A DNA stretch of 64,000 bases. It comes from Lachnospiraceae bacterium UBA1683. GTDB taxonomy: Bacteria > Bacillota > Clostridia > Lachnospirales > Lachnospiraceae. Numbering within the stretch: position 1 is the first letter of the stretch; every line of letters starts with the position of its first letter. This document shows positions 17,954 through 26,051 of the stretch, piece after piece. The stretch spans positions 32,593 to 96,592 of the forward strand of contig DCKD01000013.1 in NCBI GenBank assembly GCA_002320245.1, written 5' to 3'. The position numbers and the translations under genes are program-made. The notes under the pieces are model-generated. The model made no database searches and was not told where the DNA came from. It saw nothing but the letters and a program-made list of their open reading frames with translations.

Positions 17954-17962
17954 TGCTATAAT
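17954..17962 (+). promoter_or_regulatory. Extended -10 promoter of the TSCPD gene
   Basis: TGCTATAAT fits the extended -10 pattern TGN-TATAAT. The -35 region is poor. It would give a leader of about 85 bases before the TSCPD-protein start at 18057. Confidence 0.5.
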
Positions 17963-18056
17963 CTAAATAATTGGAAAACGCAGCCCTTTTCCCGTTCTTT
18001 CAATTGATTACCAGTTTATTTACAAACTTCACACAATTTTCAGGAGGTATTTAATA

Positions 18057-18299
18057 ATGCAGTATAGACCATCCGGCGTCTGTTCACAAATGATTGAATT
18101 TGATATTGAAGATAATAAGGTAAAAAATGTCTCCTTTACCGGAGGATGCAATGGAAATCTGAAAGGGATTTCAAACCTGATTGAGGGCATGGATGTAAAT
18201 GAAGCTATTTCCCGACTGGAAGGAATCCGGTGCGGTTTCAAATCCACTTCCTGCCCGGACCAGCTTGCCAGAGCATTGAAACAGGCGACCGAGAACTAG
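18057..18299 (+). CDS. TSCPD-domain protein (TIGR03905 type)
   Basis: The 80-residue protein ends with the family motif STSCPDQLARAL and has further cysteines in SGVCSQ, GGCNGN and IRCGF. Such domains are found free and fused to ribonucleotide reductase and are thought to bind metal or help redox-active enzymes, but the function is not established. AGGAGG lies 11 bases before the ATG. It is alone on the plus strand, between genes on the minus strand. Confidence 0.85.
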   Translation: MQYRPSGVCSQMIEFDIEDNKVKNVSFTGGCNGNLKGISNLIEGMDVNEAISRLEGIRCGFKSTSCPDQLARALKQATEN

Positions 18300-18448
18300 T
18301 GTATTGACAAGTTGTTTCCCGACAGCTCGTACGCAACCTTTGAATACACATCATCCAATGACCACGCACTTTTTCTGAACGGGTTGGTAACACCTTTACG
18401 CATTTCTATGCGTTTTTGAGATTTGACAGCTATCTGTTTTAACCAAAA

Positions 18449-18492
18449 TAGAGTGCTGTAAGATTTCCTTTCGGTCATCTTACAGCACTCTA
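18449..18492. terminator. 16-bp perfect hairpin
   Basis: TAGAGTGCTGTAAGAT (18449-18464) is the exact reverse complement of 18477-18492, with a 12-base loop. It lies between the end of the plus-strand TSCPD gene and the end of the minus-strand secreted protein gene, so a bidirectional terminator is likely, although T-runs are short. Confidence 0.5.
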
Positions 18493-18504
18493 TAAACTAT
18501 TCTT

Positions 18505-18650
18505 CAACTCAAGCAATGACGGCAATCTCCGTATGCAGCAGTTTGCATTGGTGGTGTTTTTCTTGGATACGGTTCCTATTAAATTTATTTTTTAGTTAAT
18601 AGTAATTGATACCCAACTACATACGGAGATTGCCGTCATTGTTTGAGTTG
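18505..18650. repeat. 146-bp element with 31-bp terminal inverted repeats
   Basis: Bases 18505-18535 and 18620-18650 are inverted copies with 30 of 31 positions matching; the core is TGACGGCAATCTCCGTATG. The 84-base interior is AT-rich and non-coding. Size and ends fit a miniature inverted-repeat element, but I see no clear target duplication. It could instead be a long terminator-like hairpin. Confidence 0.65.
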
Positions 18651-18666
18651 ACAGTTATTTGGTTAG

Positions 18667-19152
18667 TTATTCAACCATGATGCCATCGGTGAAAGAGCCT
18701 GTTGATTCATACTCATCACCTTTCTCTACCATATGAATTGCACGCACACGATAATAATATCCACCATCCACCTCTAACAATTTTCCCGATACCACATAAT
18801 AGGTATTATATGCCTCTGTGGACCATGCATCAATTTGATCCCACTTTTCCGTTTCTTCATTGTACTGGTCTACATAGGTCACAACTCCTAACTTATCCAC
18901 ATCATGGCTCGCTGTCGTCTGCGTATACGCATATATCTTTCCGACTCCAGCCTTCGATATCATGCTGTCACCATCCATCAGGTGGACGCCACGTTGTAAA
19001 CTCTCCCTCGTACTCCCCCTCGCCTCGTCCTGCTGTGTCAAGAAAGAACCATCTACCTGCCTCAGTCCGCTTTCCTCGGCATTTAATGTCCCACAGAATA
19101 AAAGACACAAAACCATAACAAGACTGACCGTTGATAATACTCGCCTTTTCAT
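18667..19152 (-). CDS. Small secreted protein, DUF6147-like
   Basis: The 161-residue protein has a signal peptide (about 1-25, ending LNA-E) followed by a compact extracellular domain. The pattern LMDGDSMISKAGVGKIYAYT, later YYRVRAIHMVEKG, resembles small secreted DUF6147 proteins of Lachnospiraceae, whose function is unknown. No cell-wall anchor is seen. AGGAG precedes the start. The gene runs in the same direction as the anti-sigma-like gene upstream, with a gap of 73 bases. Confidence 0.65.
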   Translation of the reverse strand: MKRRVLSTVSLVMVLCLLFCGTLNAEESGLRQVDGSFLTQQDEARGSTRESLQRGVHLMDGDSMISKAGVGKIYAYTQTTASHDVDKLGVVTYVDQYNEETEKWDQIDAWSTEAYNTYYVVSGKLLEVDGGYYYRVRAIHMVEKGDEYESTGSFTDGIMVE

Positions 19153-19225
19153 CTTTCCCTATCTCCTGCCTCTCATGTCCTTTTTCACTAAGTAAACAAT
19201 TATTCGACAAAATCCTTACGCATTT

Positions 19226-20128
19226 CTAGAAAAAATTTAAATTTTTTATTATTTTTGTCAGTTCCTCCTCTTCCATCTCCCCCTTTAACTGATAGCGAAC
19301 GCCCTGGTACTCAAAACTCGCCTCATATCTTCTCTCAGGTTTGTCATCCAGTTGATACTCTTCAATCTGCACTGGTACATCATTTACGTCAATGCTGTAT
19401 TTCCGGATTTTTTTATCCTCCTCCGTTGCGCCCCAAGAGGAATCCGTATTATTCAGATATATTCTATATCGAATCAAGCTCTCGCCATATTGATAAAATA
19501 GTTGTCCCTGTTGTGTATCTTCATCAATTATACATTTTTCGAACACCATTTCTTTTGGTCTATACACCATCTTCACAATTTTTCGTTTTAACACAGTTTC
19601 ACATTCCAGATAGGCCTCTACTTCCGAATTATCTACTGTCTCCCGACTATCCATATCCTTTACATTTGTCACTTGTACAGGTGATTTTCCCGTTATTTTC
19701 TCTATCAATACCTTCAAGTATGACTTACTTCCTACACTGGTCACACTCATTGCCACAACCAGCACGAATACCGCTGCAAGTGCAAACATAGCTTTCTTCT
19801 TGCGTTTTTTCCGATATATTTTCCTTGCCAGTCCAGGAATACTTGAACTTTCATCTGTCGTTTTCAGCACTGAGATATCCGGAAATAGTTCTTCTGAAAT
19901 CTCCATGTCTCTGTTTTCTTCACGATGCTTTTCCGTATATTCCCGGCGTGCTGCATCTTCCTCTTCCTTCTCCTGCTCATAGGCACGGATTTTTGCCAGC
20001 AGGGCACGCTCCATCTCCTCCGTCACGTTTATCTCGTCCAGCTCAGGATGTTCAGAGAGCTTTTTTTCTATTTGCTTTGCTTCTTTATTAATCTCTTCTT
20101 TTAAAGAGAGCTTTCTAGGTTTTTCCAT
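19226..20128 (-). CDS. Membrane protein with DUF4367-like extracellular domain (anti-sigma-like)
   Basis: The 300-residue protein has a long charged cytoplasmic part (1-112), a single membrane helix (about 113-130) and an outside domain. The end (VPVQIEEYQLDD, then YQGVRYQLKGEMEEEELTKII) matches the DUF4367 pattern often found behind ECF sigma genes. No sigma gene is next to it; the closest is at 21395, beyond murG. A partner could be elsewhere. AAGGGG precedes the ATG. It is divergent from murG. Confidence 0.65.
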   Translation of the reverse strand: MEKPRKLSLKEEINKEAKQIEKKLSEHPELDEINVTEEMERALLAKIRAYEQEKEEEDAARREYTEKHREENRDMEISEELFPDISVLKTTDESSSIPGLARKIYRKKRKKKAMFALAAVFVLVVAMSVTSVGSKSYLKVLIEKITGKSPVQVTNVKDMDSRETVDNSEVEAYLECETVLKRKIVKMVYRPKEMVFEKCIIDEDTQQGQLFYQYGESLIRYRIYLNNTDSSWGATEEDKKIRKYSIDVNDVPVQIEEYQLDDKPERRYEASFEYQGVRYQLKGEMEEEELTKIIKNLNFF

Positions 20129-20161
20129 GCTCTTGCCCCTTGCTTTTACTTTTTGTTTGTC

Positions 20162-20189
20162 TTGACATTTCTTTAAATACGTTTATTAT
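20162..20189 (+). promoter_or_regulatory. Sigma-A promoter of murG
   Basis: TTGACA (20162-20167) is followed after 16 bases by TATTAT (20184-20189), about 37 bases before the murG start. Confidence 0.75.
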
Positions 20190-20226
20190 GAATCTATGAT
20201 GATACTATACTATGGAGGTTTTTCAT

Positions 20227-21297
20227 ATGAAACGAATTGTACTCACCGGCGGCGGAACTGCCGGGCATGTAACTCCTAATATCGCACTTCTTCCGAAATT
20301 AAAGGAACTTGGCTACGATATCCAATACATAGGTTCCTATAACGGTATTGAAAAAGAACTGATTGAACCTTTTGGTATACCGTATCACGGAATCTCTTCC
20401 GGTAAACTGCGCCGCTACTTCAGTGTTCAGAACTTTACCGACCCATTCCGTGTACTGAAAGGTTTGGGTGAGGCTCGTAAACTTATCCGTGACTTGAAAC
20501 CGGATGTCATCTTTTCCAAAGGCGGATTTGTCTCTGTCCCGGTTGTCATTGCCGGAAAACAAAACAAAGTCCCGGTTATCATTCACGAATCTGATATGAC
20601 ACCAGGTCTTGCCAACAAACTGGCAATTCCTTCCGCAACAAAGGTTTGCTGCAATTTTCCCGAGACACTGGAACATCTTCCAAAAGAGAAAGCTGTTCTG
20701 ACCGGTTCTCCAATTCGTCAGGAATTACTTTCCGGAAATAAAATTGCAGCGATGGATTTATGCGGTTTCTCTGCCGACAAACCGGTGATTCTTGTAATTG
20801 GCGGAAGTCTTGGTTCCGTTGCGGTGAATAACGCAGTCCGCGGTGCTCTCCCGGAACTGTTAAGGACATTTCAGGTTGTTCATCTTTGCGGAAAAGGAAA
20901 ACTCGATAAATCTCTTGTCGGAACAAAAGGTTACATCCAATTTGAATACATCAAAGAAGAACTGAGAGATATCTTCTCTCTTGCTGATGTCGTAATATCC
21001 AGAGCCGGTGCAAACGCTATCTGTGAATTGCTGGCACTTCGCAAACCGAATCTGCTCATTCCACTCTCAGCAAATGCAAGCCGTGGTGACCAGATTCTGA
21101 ATGCACGTTCTTTTGAACGTCAGGGATTCAGCATTGTACTTGAAGAAGATGAGACAACAAAAGAATCGTTGCTCGCTGCAATTCAAAAACTCTATGCAAA
21201 CCGCAGCTCTTACATGGATGCAATGCGTAATTCCGGTCAGCATGACTCAATCAATACCATCATCGGTCTGATTGAAGATGCCGCTATGCACAAATAA
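20227..21297 (+). CDS. murG: UDP-GlcNAc:lipid I N-acetylglucosaminyltransferase MurG
   Basis: MurG adds GlcNAc to lipid I to make lipid II on the inner face of the membrane. The 356 residues open with GGGTAGHVTPN, followed by GGSLGSVAVNNAV at the domain joint and SRAGANAICELLALRKP in the UDP-GlcNAc site. The start is ATG at 20227 with GGAGG upstream; the frame could extend five codons back but would then swallow the ribosome site. It stands alone and not in a division cell-wall cluster, with its own promoter and a strong terminator. Confidence 0.93.
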   Translation: MKRIVLTGGGTAGHVTPNIALLPKLKELGYDIQYIGSYNGIEKELIEPFGIPYHGISSGKLRRYFSVQNFTDPFRVLKGLGEARKLIRDLKPDVIFSKGGFVSVPVVIAGKQNKVPVIIHESDMTPGLANKLAIPSATKVCCNFPETLEHLPKEKAVLTGSPIRQELLSGNKIAAMDLCGFSADKPVILVIGGSLGSVAVNNAVRGALPELLRTFQVVHLCGKGKLDKSLVGTKGYIQFEYIKEELRDIFSLADVVISRAGANAICELLALRKPNLLIPLSANASRGDQILNARSFERQGFSIVLEEDETTKESLLAAIQKLYANRSSYMDAMRNSGQHDSINTIIGLIEDAAMHK

Positions 21298-21363
21298 ACT
21301 TTCAGTTTCATATTATTCAGTTGATACTTTTTGATATTTCATAGATATCCAATACATATGAGC

Positions 21364-21398
21364 ATAAAAACAGGTGTCGAAATGACACCTGTTTTTAT
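21364..21398. terminator. Bidirectional terminator between murG and the ECF sigma gene
   Basis: ATAAAAACAGGTGTC pairs perfectly with GACACCTGTTTTTAT over 15 bases with a 5-base loop. It serves murG on the plus strand and contains the stop codon of the convergent sigma gene. Confidence 0.9.
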
Positions 21399-21955
21399 AA
21401 CCGGTTCAATTCGTCGTACTCAACACCATATTTTTTCTTAATCCAGTTTCTTGCTCTGTGCAGCATTACATAAAATGCATCGACACTCATATCCATCATC
21501 TCTGCCGCTTCCACCTGTGGAATCTCCAGATAGCACGTCAGCATAATTGCTCTGTGCCATCTTGGATTCTTATTCATCAGTTCCGCAAAGATGCGCTCGT
21601 GAAGTTCCGCGCACTTTTCCTCTTTCAGTGAATTCAAATATTCCGTTTCCGTACTTTCTCCGATTTCACCCACAGGCCCATGCCCCGTATCCGTCTCTTC
21701 ATTTGCATATAGTTCTCTGGAAAACTTTGCTTTATAATTTAATGCCAGGTGCTTTGCTGTCGTAAACAGCCATGCCTGAATATTGGTGTACTCACTGATA
21801 TCAGACCTCTTATCCATATCTTTGTACAGCACAAGAAAAGTTTCCTGCATAATATCCTGTGCAAGTTCCCAGTCTCCTGAATATAAATATGCCGCTCTCA
21901 GAACCAGATTCTTATACTCATCATAAATCCGATTAAATTCATGATTCTTCGTCAA
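21395..21955 (-). CDS. ECF-type sigma factor
   Basis: The 186-residue protein has region 2 (AAYLYSGDWELAQDIMQETFLVLY, split by the usual acidic helix, then NIQAWLFTTAKHLALNY) and region 4 (WHRAIMLTCYLEIPQVEAAE, then VDAFYVMLHRARNWIKKKYG). The linker is acidic and longer than usual. There is no adjacent anti-sigma gene; the DUF4367-like protein at 19226-20128 is the closest candidate but is separated by murG. The start is TTG at 21955 with GGAG seven bases upstream. It lies 15 bases after hinT and is probably cotranscribed with it. Confidence 0.88.
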   Translation of the reverse strand: MTKNHEFNRIYDEYKNLVLRAAYLYSGDWELAQDIMQETFLVLYKDMDKRSDISEYTNIQAWLFTTAKHLALNYKAKFSRELYANEETDTGHGPVGEIGESTETEYLNSLKEEKCAELHERIFAELMNKNPRWHRAIMLTCYLEIPQVEAAEMMDMSVDAFYVMLHRARNWIKKKYGVEYDELNRL

Positions 21956-21970
21956 CGTTCTTCTCCGGTA

Positions 21971-22378
21971 TTATTTTAATTTATTCAGAATTTCTGCCTT
22001 ATCTTCCTCCGTCAGTGTTCCAAGTTTCCAGCCGATTCCCACATTATCTCCTTCATAACGTGGAATCAGATGCATGTGGAAGTGAAAAACCGACTGCCCG
22101 GCAACCCCTTCATTGTTCTGGACAATGTTATATCCACTACATCCAAGAACATCCCTCAGACGATTCACCATCTTTTTGGCAACTACAAGCACTTTTGATG
22201 CCAGTTCATCATCCAAATCATATAGATTTCTATAATGCTCTTTCGGCAAAATCAGGGCATGGCCTTTTGATGCCGGATTCAAATCAAGAATTACCCTGAA
22301 ATCTTCATCCTCGTAAAGAGTTGCTGACGGAATCTCACCTGCTGCTATTTTACAAAAAATACAATTCTCATCTTTCAT
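21971..22378 (-). CDS. HIT family nucleotide-binding hydrolase (HinT-like)
   Basis: Histidine triad proteins cleave nucleoside phosphoramidates or related adducts. The 135 residues have the triad FHFHMHLIPRY near 97-107 and the N-terminal zinc-type motif ENCIFCKI. The substrate-site stretch GHALILPKEH is also present. Length is normal for the family. GAGGG precedes the ATG. The ECF sigma gene follows after 15 bases. Confidence 0.92.
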   Translation of the reverse strand: MKDENCIFCKIAAGEIPSATLYEDEDFRVILDLNPASKGHALILPKEHYRNLYDLDDELASKVLVVAKKMVNRLRDVLGCSGYNIVQNNEGVAGQSVFHFHMHLIPRYEGDNVGIGWKLGTLTEEDKAEILNKLK

Positions 22379-22602
22379 GTATCTTCCCTCTTTCTTTTAG
22401 AATATTTGTACAAATAGTATATCCTATTTTATTATAAAAGAGAAGAAATTTACGTCGAAAATTGTCTGTGAATTGTTGCACGGAAATGATTGAACTCCTC
22501 TTGCTAACATGTTAGACTATATATCAATATTGGTGGTGTGTTGGATAACTTTTCCTGTCCCTGACGGGATATAATTATACATATATGAAAAGAGGTACAC
22601 TT

Positions 22603-23334
22603 ATGCTGCACAATATTAATATCAACAAAATGAACCAGTTAATGGAAGAAAATGAAGATGTAAAGCAGATTATTACACAACTACTTGAAAACCATCATAC
22701 TGCCGTCTCGACAATTTCACATGAAATCCGCAATCCCCTTACATTAGTCTCATCCTCCCTTCAGCTCGTTCAGTCCCAGCATCCTGAGGTAAAAGAATTC
22801 TGTAACTGGAAACAGATAATGGAGGATATTGATTTTATGCGTCAGTTATTGGAAGAACTTTCCCTGTTCAATAATGGAAATCTCTTACACTACTCTGTAT
22901 TTTCCATGGAAAAACTTTTGAAAAATATCGCGATCTCATACGCTATCTCACTGGACGAAGAAGATTCTGACATCGAGCTAATTTCTTCTATTCCTTCCGA
23001 CCTTGGCGATTTTACCGGTGATAGGATTAAATTGGAAGAAGTATTTCTCAATTTACTTCGCAATGCCAAAGATGCCGTTTCAGCAAACGGTTTTATCCGA
23101 CTCTCTGCTCTCCGCCGCGATGACCTGTTGATTATTAAAGTAGAAGATAACGGATGCGGAATTCCGAAAGAACATCTGCAATCTATTTTTGAACCATTCA
23201 AAACTTATAAACAGGGCGGAACCGGACTCGGACTATCTTTGTCTCTCCAGATTATCAAGGCTCATAAAGGTAGCATAGAAGTTCAGTCTCAATTAGATAA
23301 GGGCACTACTTTTACCATTGCCCTTCCAATTTAG
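22603..23334 (+). CDS. Soluble histidine kinase without sensor domain
   Basis: The 243 residues consist only of a kinase core. The H-box is STISHEIRNPLTLV at about 37-50, the N-box NLLRNAKDAV, G1 DNGCGIP and G2 GGTGLGLSLS. There is no membrane helix and no PAS domain; the first 30 residues are a short helix. This layout resembles cytoplasmic kinases that feed Spo0A-type phosphorelays. No response regulator is adjacent, so it is an orphan. The start is ATG at 22603 with AAGAGG upstream. Its stop codon overlaps that of the last pilus gene on the other strand by three bases. Confidence 0.88.
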   Translation: MLHNININKMNQLMEENEDVKQIITQLLENHHTAVSTISHEIRNPLTLVSSSLQLVQSQHPEVKEFCNWKQIMEDIDFMRQLLEELSLFNNGNLLHYSVFSMEKLLKNIAISYAISLDEEDSDIELISSIPSDLGDFTGDRIKLEEVFLNLLRNAKDAVSANGFIRLSALRRDDLLIIKVEDNGCGIPKEHLQSIFEPFKTYKQGGTGLGLSLSLQIIKAHKGSIEVQSQLDKGTTFTIALPI

Positions 23335-24131
23335 ACTTCATCTTCCCCTTCGGTAATTAAATCATTCCAACTGCCCCATCGGTTTGATTTCACACGTTTC
23401 GCAGCTTTCCTCCACGACCTCCACGCGCCACCTTCTTCTCGCACGGTGTCGGGTTTCGGAAATATCTGATAGTTTTCATATAACGTACTGTTTTTTGTTG
23501 TTTCATATTCTTCCTCCTCATCGGAAAGACTGAACACGTTACCATAATTTTCGTGTTCCTCTTTCCATTCCTCCATCATCTTGTTTCTTTCTTCCTCATG
23601 TAATTCATATTCTCCCATAATCTCTGCCAAATCATAGTGTTCCTGCAAGGTCGCCTTATGCAACTCATATGCCAGAAAAATTCCATCTGTATCCCCATAA
23701 TCCAATGTTTTCACAAAATATTCTGTCAGTTCATGAAACGATTGATTCAGCTTTCCTTCCCAATCCGGCAGATAACAAAAATACCATGTCCCTTCTTTAT
23801 GAAAGATATACTTAGGATTCAGTATCAGACAATCCGGCTGCAACAGGTATTTTTGCAGTTCTTCTACAATTTTCAGCAATGCTTCAACAATTTCCTGAAT
23901 TCCCTTTCTCTGAAGCGCCTTTTTCTCATACATACTGTACATCGTAACCATGCCCTTTGTATCATATGTATAGCGGCTTCTTCCTTCCACCTCACACCCT
24001 TCTACCGACAATAATCCTGCAATTTTATTTTGCTGCAGCATCGGAATCTGATAATCTTCTTCATATTCCTGATTCAGATAGATGTGCAGGTTTATTTTAT
24101 TTAATTTTGGTTCATATTCTGCCTGAAACAT
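23331..24131 (-). CDS. DUF6382-type protein at the end of the Tad operon, without FHA domain
   Basis: The 266-residue protein looks like the N-terminal region of Lachnospiraceae proteins that carry DUF6382 followed by an FHA domain. Key stretches are YQIPMLQQNKIAGLL, then LKIVEELQKYLLQPDCLI and GTWYFCYLPDW. The C-terminal part is acidic and then basic (WRKAAKRVKSNRWG) and has none of the FHA core motifs, so the FHA domain is absent here. The start at 24131 has AGGAGG nine bases upstream and overlaps the preceding TadE-like gene by 31 bases. It is likely the last gene of the pilus operon. The exact role is not known. Confidence 0.65.
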   Translation of the reverse strand: MFQAEYEPKLNKINLHIYLNQEYEEDYQIPMLQQNKIAGLLSVEGCEVEGRSRYTYDTKGMVTMYSMYEKKALQRKGIQEIVEALLKIVEELQKYLLQPDCLILNPKYIFHKEGTWYFCYLPDWEGKLNQSFHELTEYFVKTLDYGDTDGIFLAYELHKATLQEHYDLAEIMGEYELHEEERNKMMEEWKEEHENYGNVFSLSDEEEEYETTKNSTLYENYQIFPKPDTVREEGGAWRSWRKAAKRVKSNRWGSWNDLITEGEDEV

Positions 24132-24550
24132 ATCCGTTTCCTCCTGATTTTTTTCTCCGGTTCTACAATTGCTGCTTTCTGGACAATATGCAGTTTCCGT
24201 TTTCCCTTTGCCGCTGCTATCTCTATCCGTACCCAGTCTCCGGATACGGAATCCGATATCTCTGTATCTGAAAACAGAATCAGTTTCCCCTGAATCCTTT
24301 CCTGACAAAATGCAGACAAATCAATTTTTCCTTTTTTACCCGGCCACCGCTCTGCCTGCGCACCTACTACAGCAGTCTCTGCGGCTGCCCCAAGCAAAAT
24401 ATTCTTGTCGTGAAAGTAAAATGCCGTTTCAATAATCAGTATGAACACAAGCAATATCAGCGGAATCAGATATGACATTTCTACCGTGATAACACCCCGT
24501 ACTGTTTTTCTTTGCATCGCTTTCCTCATTTCTATTCCAATTGCCGCCAT
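24101..24550 (-). CDS. TadE-like pseudopilin
   Basis: Residues 13-45 have the TadE pattern: basic N-terminus, the stretch GVITVEMSYLIPLILL and a continuing membrane helix. The remaining 100 residues are predicted outside the cell. TadE-like proteins are minor pilins matured by the prepilin peptidase, whose gene lies directly upstream. I chose ATG at 24550, two bases after the peptidase stop. ATG at 24517 with GAGG seven bases upstream is equally possible. The end overlaps the next gene by 31 bases. Confidence 0.75.
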   Translation of the reverse strand: MAAIGIEMRKAMQRKTVRGVITVEMSYLIPLILLVFILIIETAFYFHDKNILLGAAAETAVVGAQAERWPGKKGKIDLSAFCQERIQGKLILFSDTEISDSVSGDWVRIEIAAAKGKRKLHIVQKAAIVEPEKKIRRKRICFRQNMNQN

Positions 24551-24552
24551 TC

Positions 24553-24978
24553 TTAACCACCCATTAAAAACAGCAGATACCCCACTGCCAGAAACGGAAC
24601 AAACGGCAACGCTGTTTTCCGCTGAAGCTTCCGAACGGTAAGCGCAGCTACGGAACACACTGCCGATAAGAAAAACGCACCTACAAGCACTTCCATCAGG
24701 CTCCAGAACCCAAGGTAAATTCCCAACATAAGAATCATCATTCCATCTCCATATCCAAATGCCTCCCTTGTCACCTTTCCAACACCGAGAAAGAAAACAC
24801 CAACCGCTGCCCCAACAATACTCAGCACATTTTCAGTCTCTTCCCATCCAATCTGATAAATTGCTGCCGCCGCAATTCCTGCTGACAGTCCCCAAAGCGG
24901 AAGTCTCCGAAAACGGATATCCACCGCCGACATCAAAAGCAAATACATTATACATGCTGCCTGCATCAACTGCCGCAT
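24553..24978 (-). CDS. tadV: Prepilin peptidase (TadV/CpaA, A24 family)
   Basis: This membrane aspartyl protease removes the leader of Flp pilin and TadE-like pilins. The 141 residues are mostly membrane helices. Both catalytic aspartates are visible: DIRFRRLP near residue 20 and the GYGDGMMILML motif (GxGD). It lacks the N-terminal methylase part, as usual for TadV. The start is ATG at 24978, with AGGAGG 11 bases upstream, overlapping the upstream gene by 13 bases. Confidence 0.88.
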   Translation of the reverse strand: MRQLMQAACIMYLLLMSAVDIRFRRLPLWGLSAGIAAAAIYQIGWEETENVLSIVGAAVGVFFLGVGKVTREAFGYGDGMMILMLGIYLGFWSLMEVLVGAFFLSAVCSVAALTVRKLQRKTALPFVPFLAVGYLLFLMGG

Positions 24979-25787
24979 CTGCTGCACTCCCTCCTTCCTG
25001 CTACTTCTGATTTTCTGACTGCCCGAATCGAACGTTTTAATCCACTGCAATTCAGGGAATTGTGATATTTATTTCCATAATTGGTAACATATATCCCCGC
25101 CATTGTACTTCCATGGACACATTTTTCACATGCATGATACCGGCCTCCATCCTCGTTCCGCAAATGCGCCAAGTCAGAATACGGCACAAACTGAATGGAT
25201 AATTGAAGTACCGGACACTGATAATTTATATGATAAACCACCCCGGTATCAGTAATGTACACTATCGTATCATCCTCGCTTTCAACACCCGGCTTCTGAT
25301 AACCAGTCCATGCTTTTATATCAAATTCATGCGAGATTTTTGTTCCTGCCCCCGTATATCCGGGGAGTGGAAGCCGGACCCGGTAATTCACACGCATATG
25401 AATTATGCCATCCTGCGCATCATAGTAAGAGGTCCAACAATGGAGTCCTGAACTTCCACCTTCTACAATACTTCGCTCCAGCCTCTCGCTGCCGACTGCG
25501 TTGACAATGTCTGCCTTTAATTTCACCGGATTCAATATGGAAATAACCGGAATTTCTTCCGCCGCATTCTTTGCAGCACTGTATGCCGCCGCCGAAATGC
25601 TAAACTTCACCGTCTGGATTTCGAGTAAATACACCAGACACAGCACTGCAAACAAAAACAATGGAATTGCCAGTGCCGCCTCAATTGTCATACTTCCTCG
25701 TTTCCATAGCTTATTGATTTTTGAGCCGGATATAGATGCCCTTTTCTGATTTTCCTGGGATGGGTATTCTATTTTTATCTGTATCAT
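24966..25787 (-). CDS. TadE/TadG-like pilus protein with tandem Cys-rich C-terminal modules
   Basis: The 273 residues begin with a basic region and a TadE helix (RGSMTIEAALAIPLFLFAVL, about 30-60). The middle is an extracellular beta-rich part. The C-terminus carries two similar modules: VVYHINYQCPVLQLSIQ with HACEKC, then NKYHNSLNCSGLKRSIRAV with RECSRCGS. Each has H-x5-C ... C-x2-C, a small zinc-type motif also found at the ends of some secreted nucleases. This points to metal binding at the tip or shaft. The start at 25787 follows AAAGGA. It overlaps the prepilin peptidase gene by 13 bases. Confidence 0.75.
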   Translation of the reverse strand: MIQIKIEYPSQENQKRASISGSKINKLWKRGSMTIEAALAIPLFLFAVLCLVYLLEIQTVKFSISAAAYSAAKNAAEEIPVISILNPVKLKADIVNAVGSERLERSIVEGGSSGLHCWTSYYDAQDGIIHMRVNYRVRLPLPGYTGAGTKISHEFDIKAWTGYQKPGVESEDDTIVYITDTGVVYHINYQCPVLQLSIQFVPYSDLAHLRNEDGGRYHACEKCVHGSTMAGIYVTNYGNKYHNSLNCSGLKRSIRAVRKSEVAGRRECSRCGS

Positions 25788-25831
25788 GCGGTTTTCCTTT
25801 CTGAAGATTTTCACATTTTAAGAGAAACTAT

Positions 25832-25895
25832 TCGGAACAGAATCTTATTTAACAGCAAGTAATCTGCGAAGCAGACATGCTGTGGTATGCTGTTC
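25832..25895. other. Structured intergenic segment in the Tad locus
   Basis: Between the DUF5702 and TadE genes, GAACAG and CTGTTC enclose ACAGC...GCTGT and the inner hairpin TCTGC-GAA-GCAGA. A separate arm pair AGGTG/CACCT lies just beyond. No gene is seen from 25788 to 26051. The hairpins could lower transcription of the downstream pilus genes. Confidence 0.4.
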
Positions 25896-25987
25896 TGTAT
25901 AGTTGCATTATTTGAGGGAAATCCAGGTGTTATCAAAAGAGAGCACCTATACCCGACTCAAAAACAAATTTCTTTGTATCTCTATGC

Positions 25988-26017
25988 ATCTTTGCTATTT
26001 ACCAGCCATCTGTTTTT
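25988..26017. repeat. Dispersed repeat family B, single arm
   Basis: The core GCTATTTACCAGCCATCT is shared with 1032-1055 and 27695-27725. It lies just downstream of the DUF5702 gene. Confidence 0.65.
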
Positions 26018-26051
26018 ATTTCTGTCATTATTTTTGTTATTATTTCTGTCA

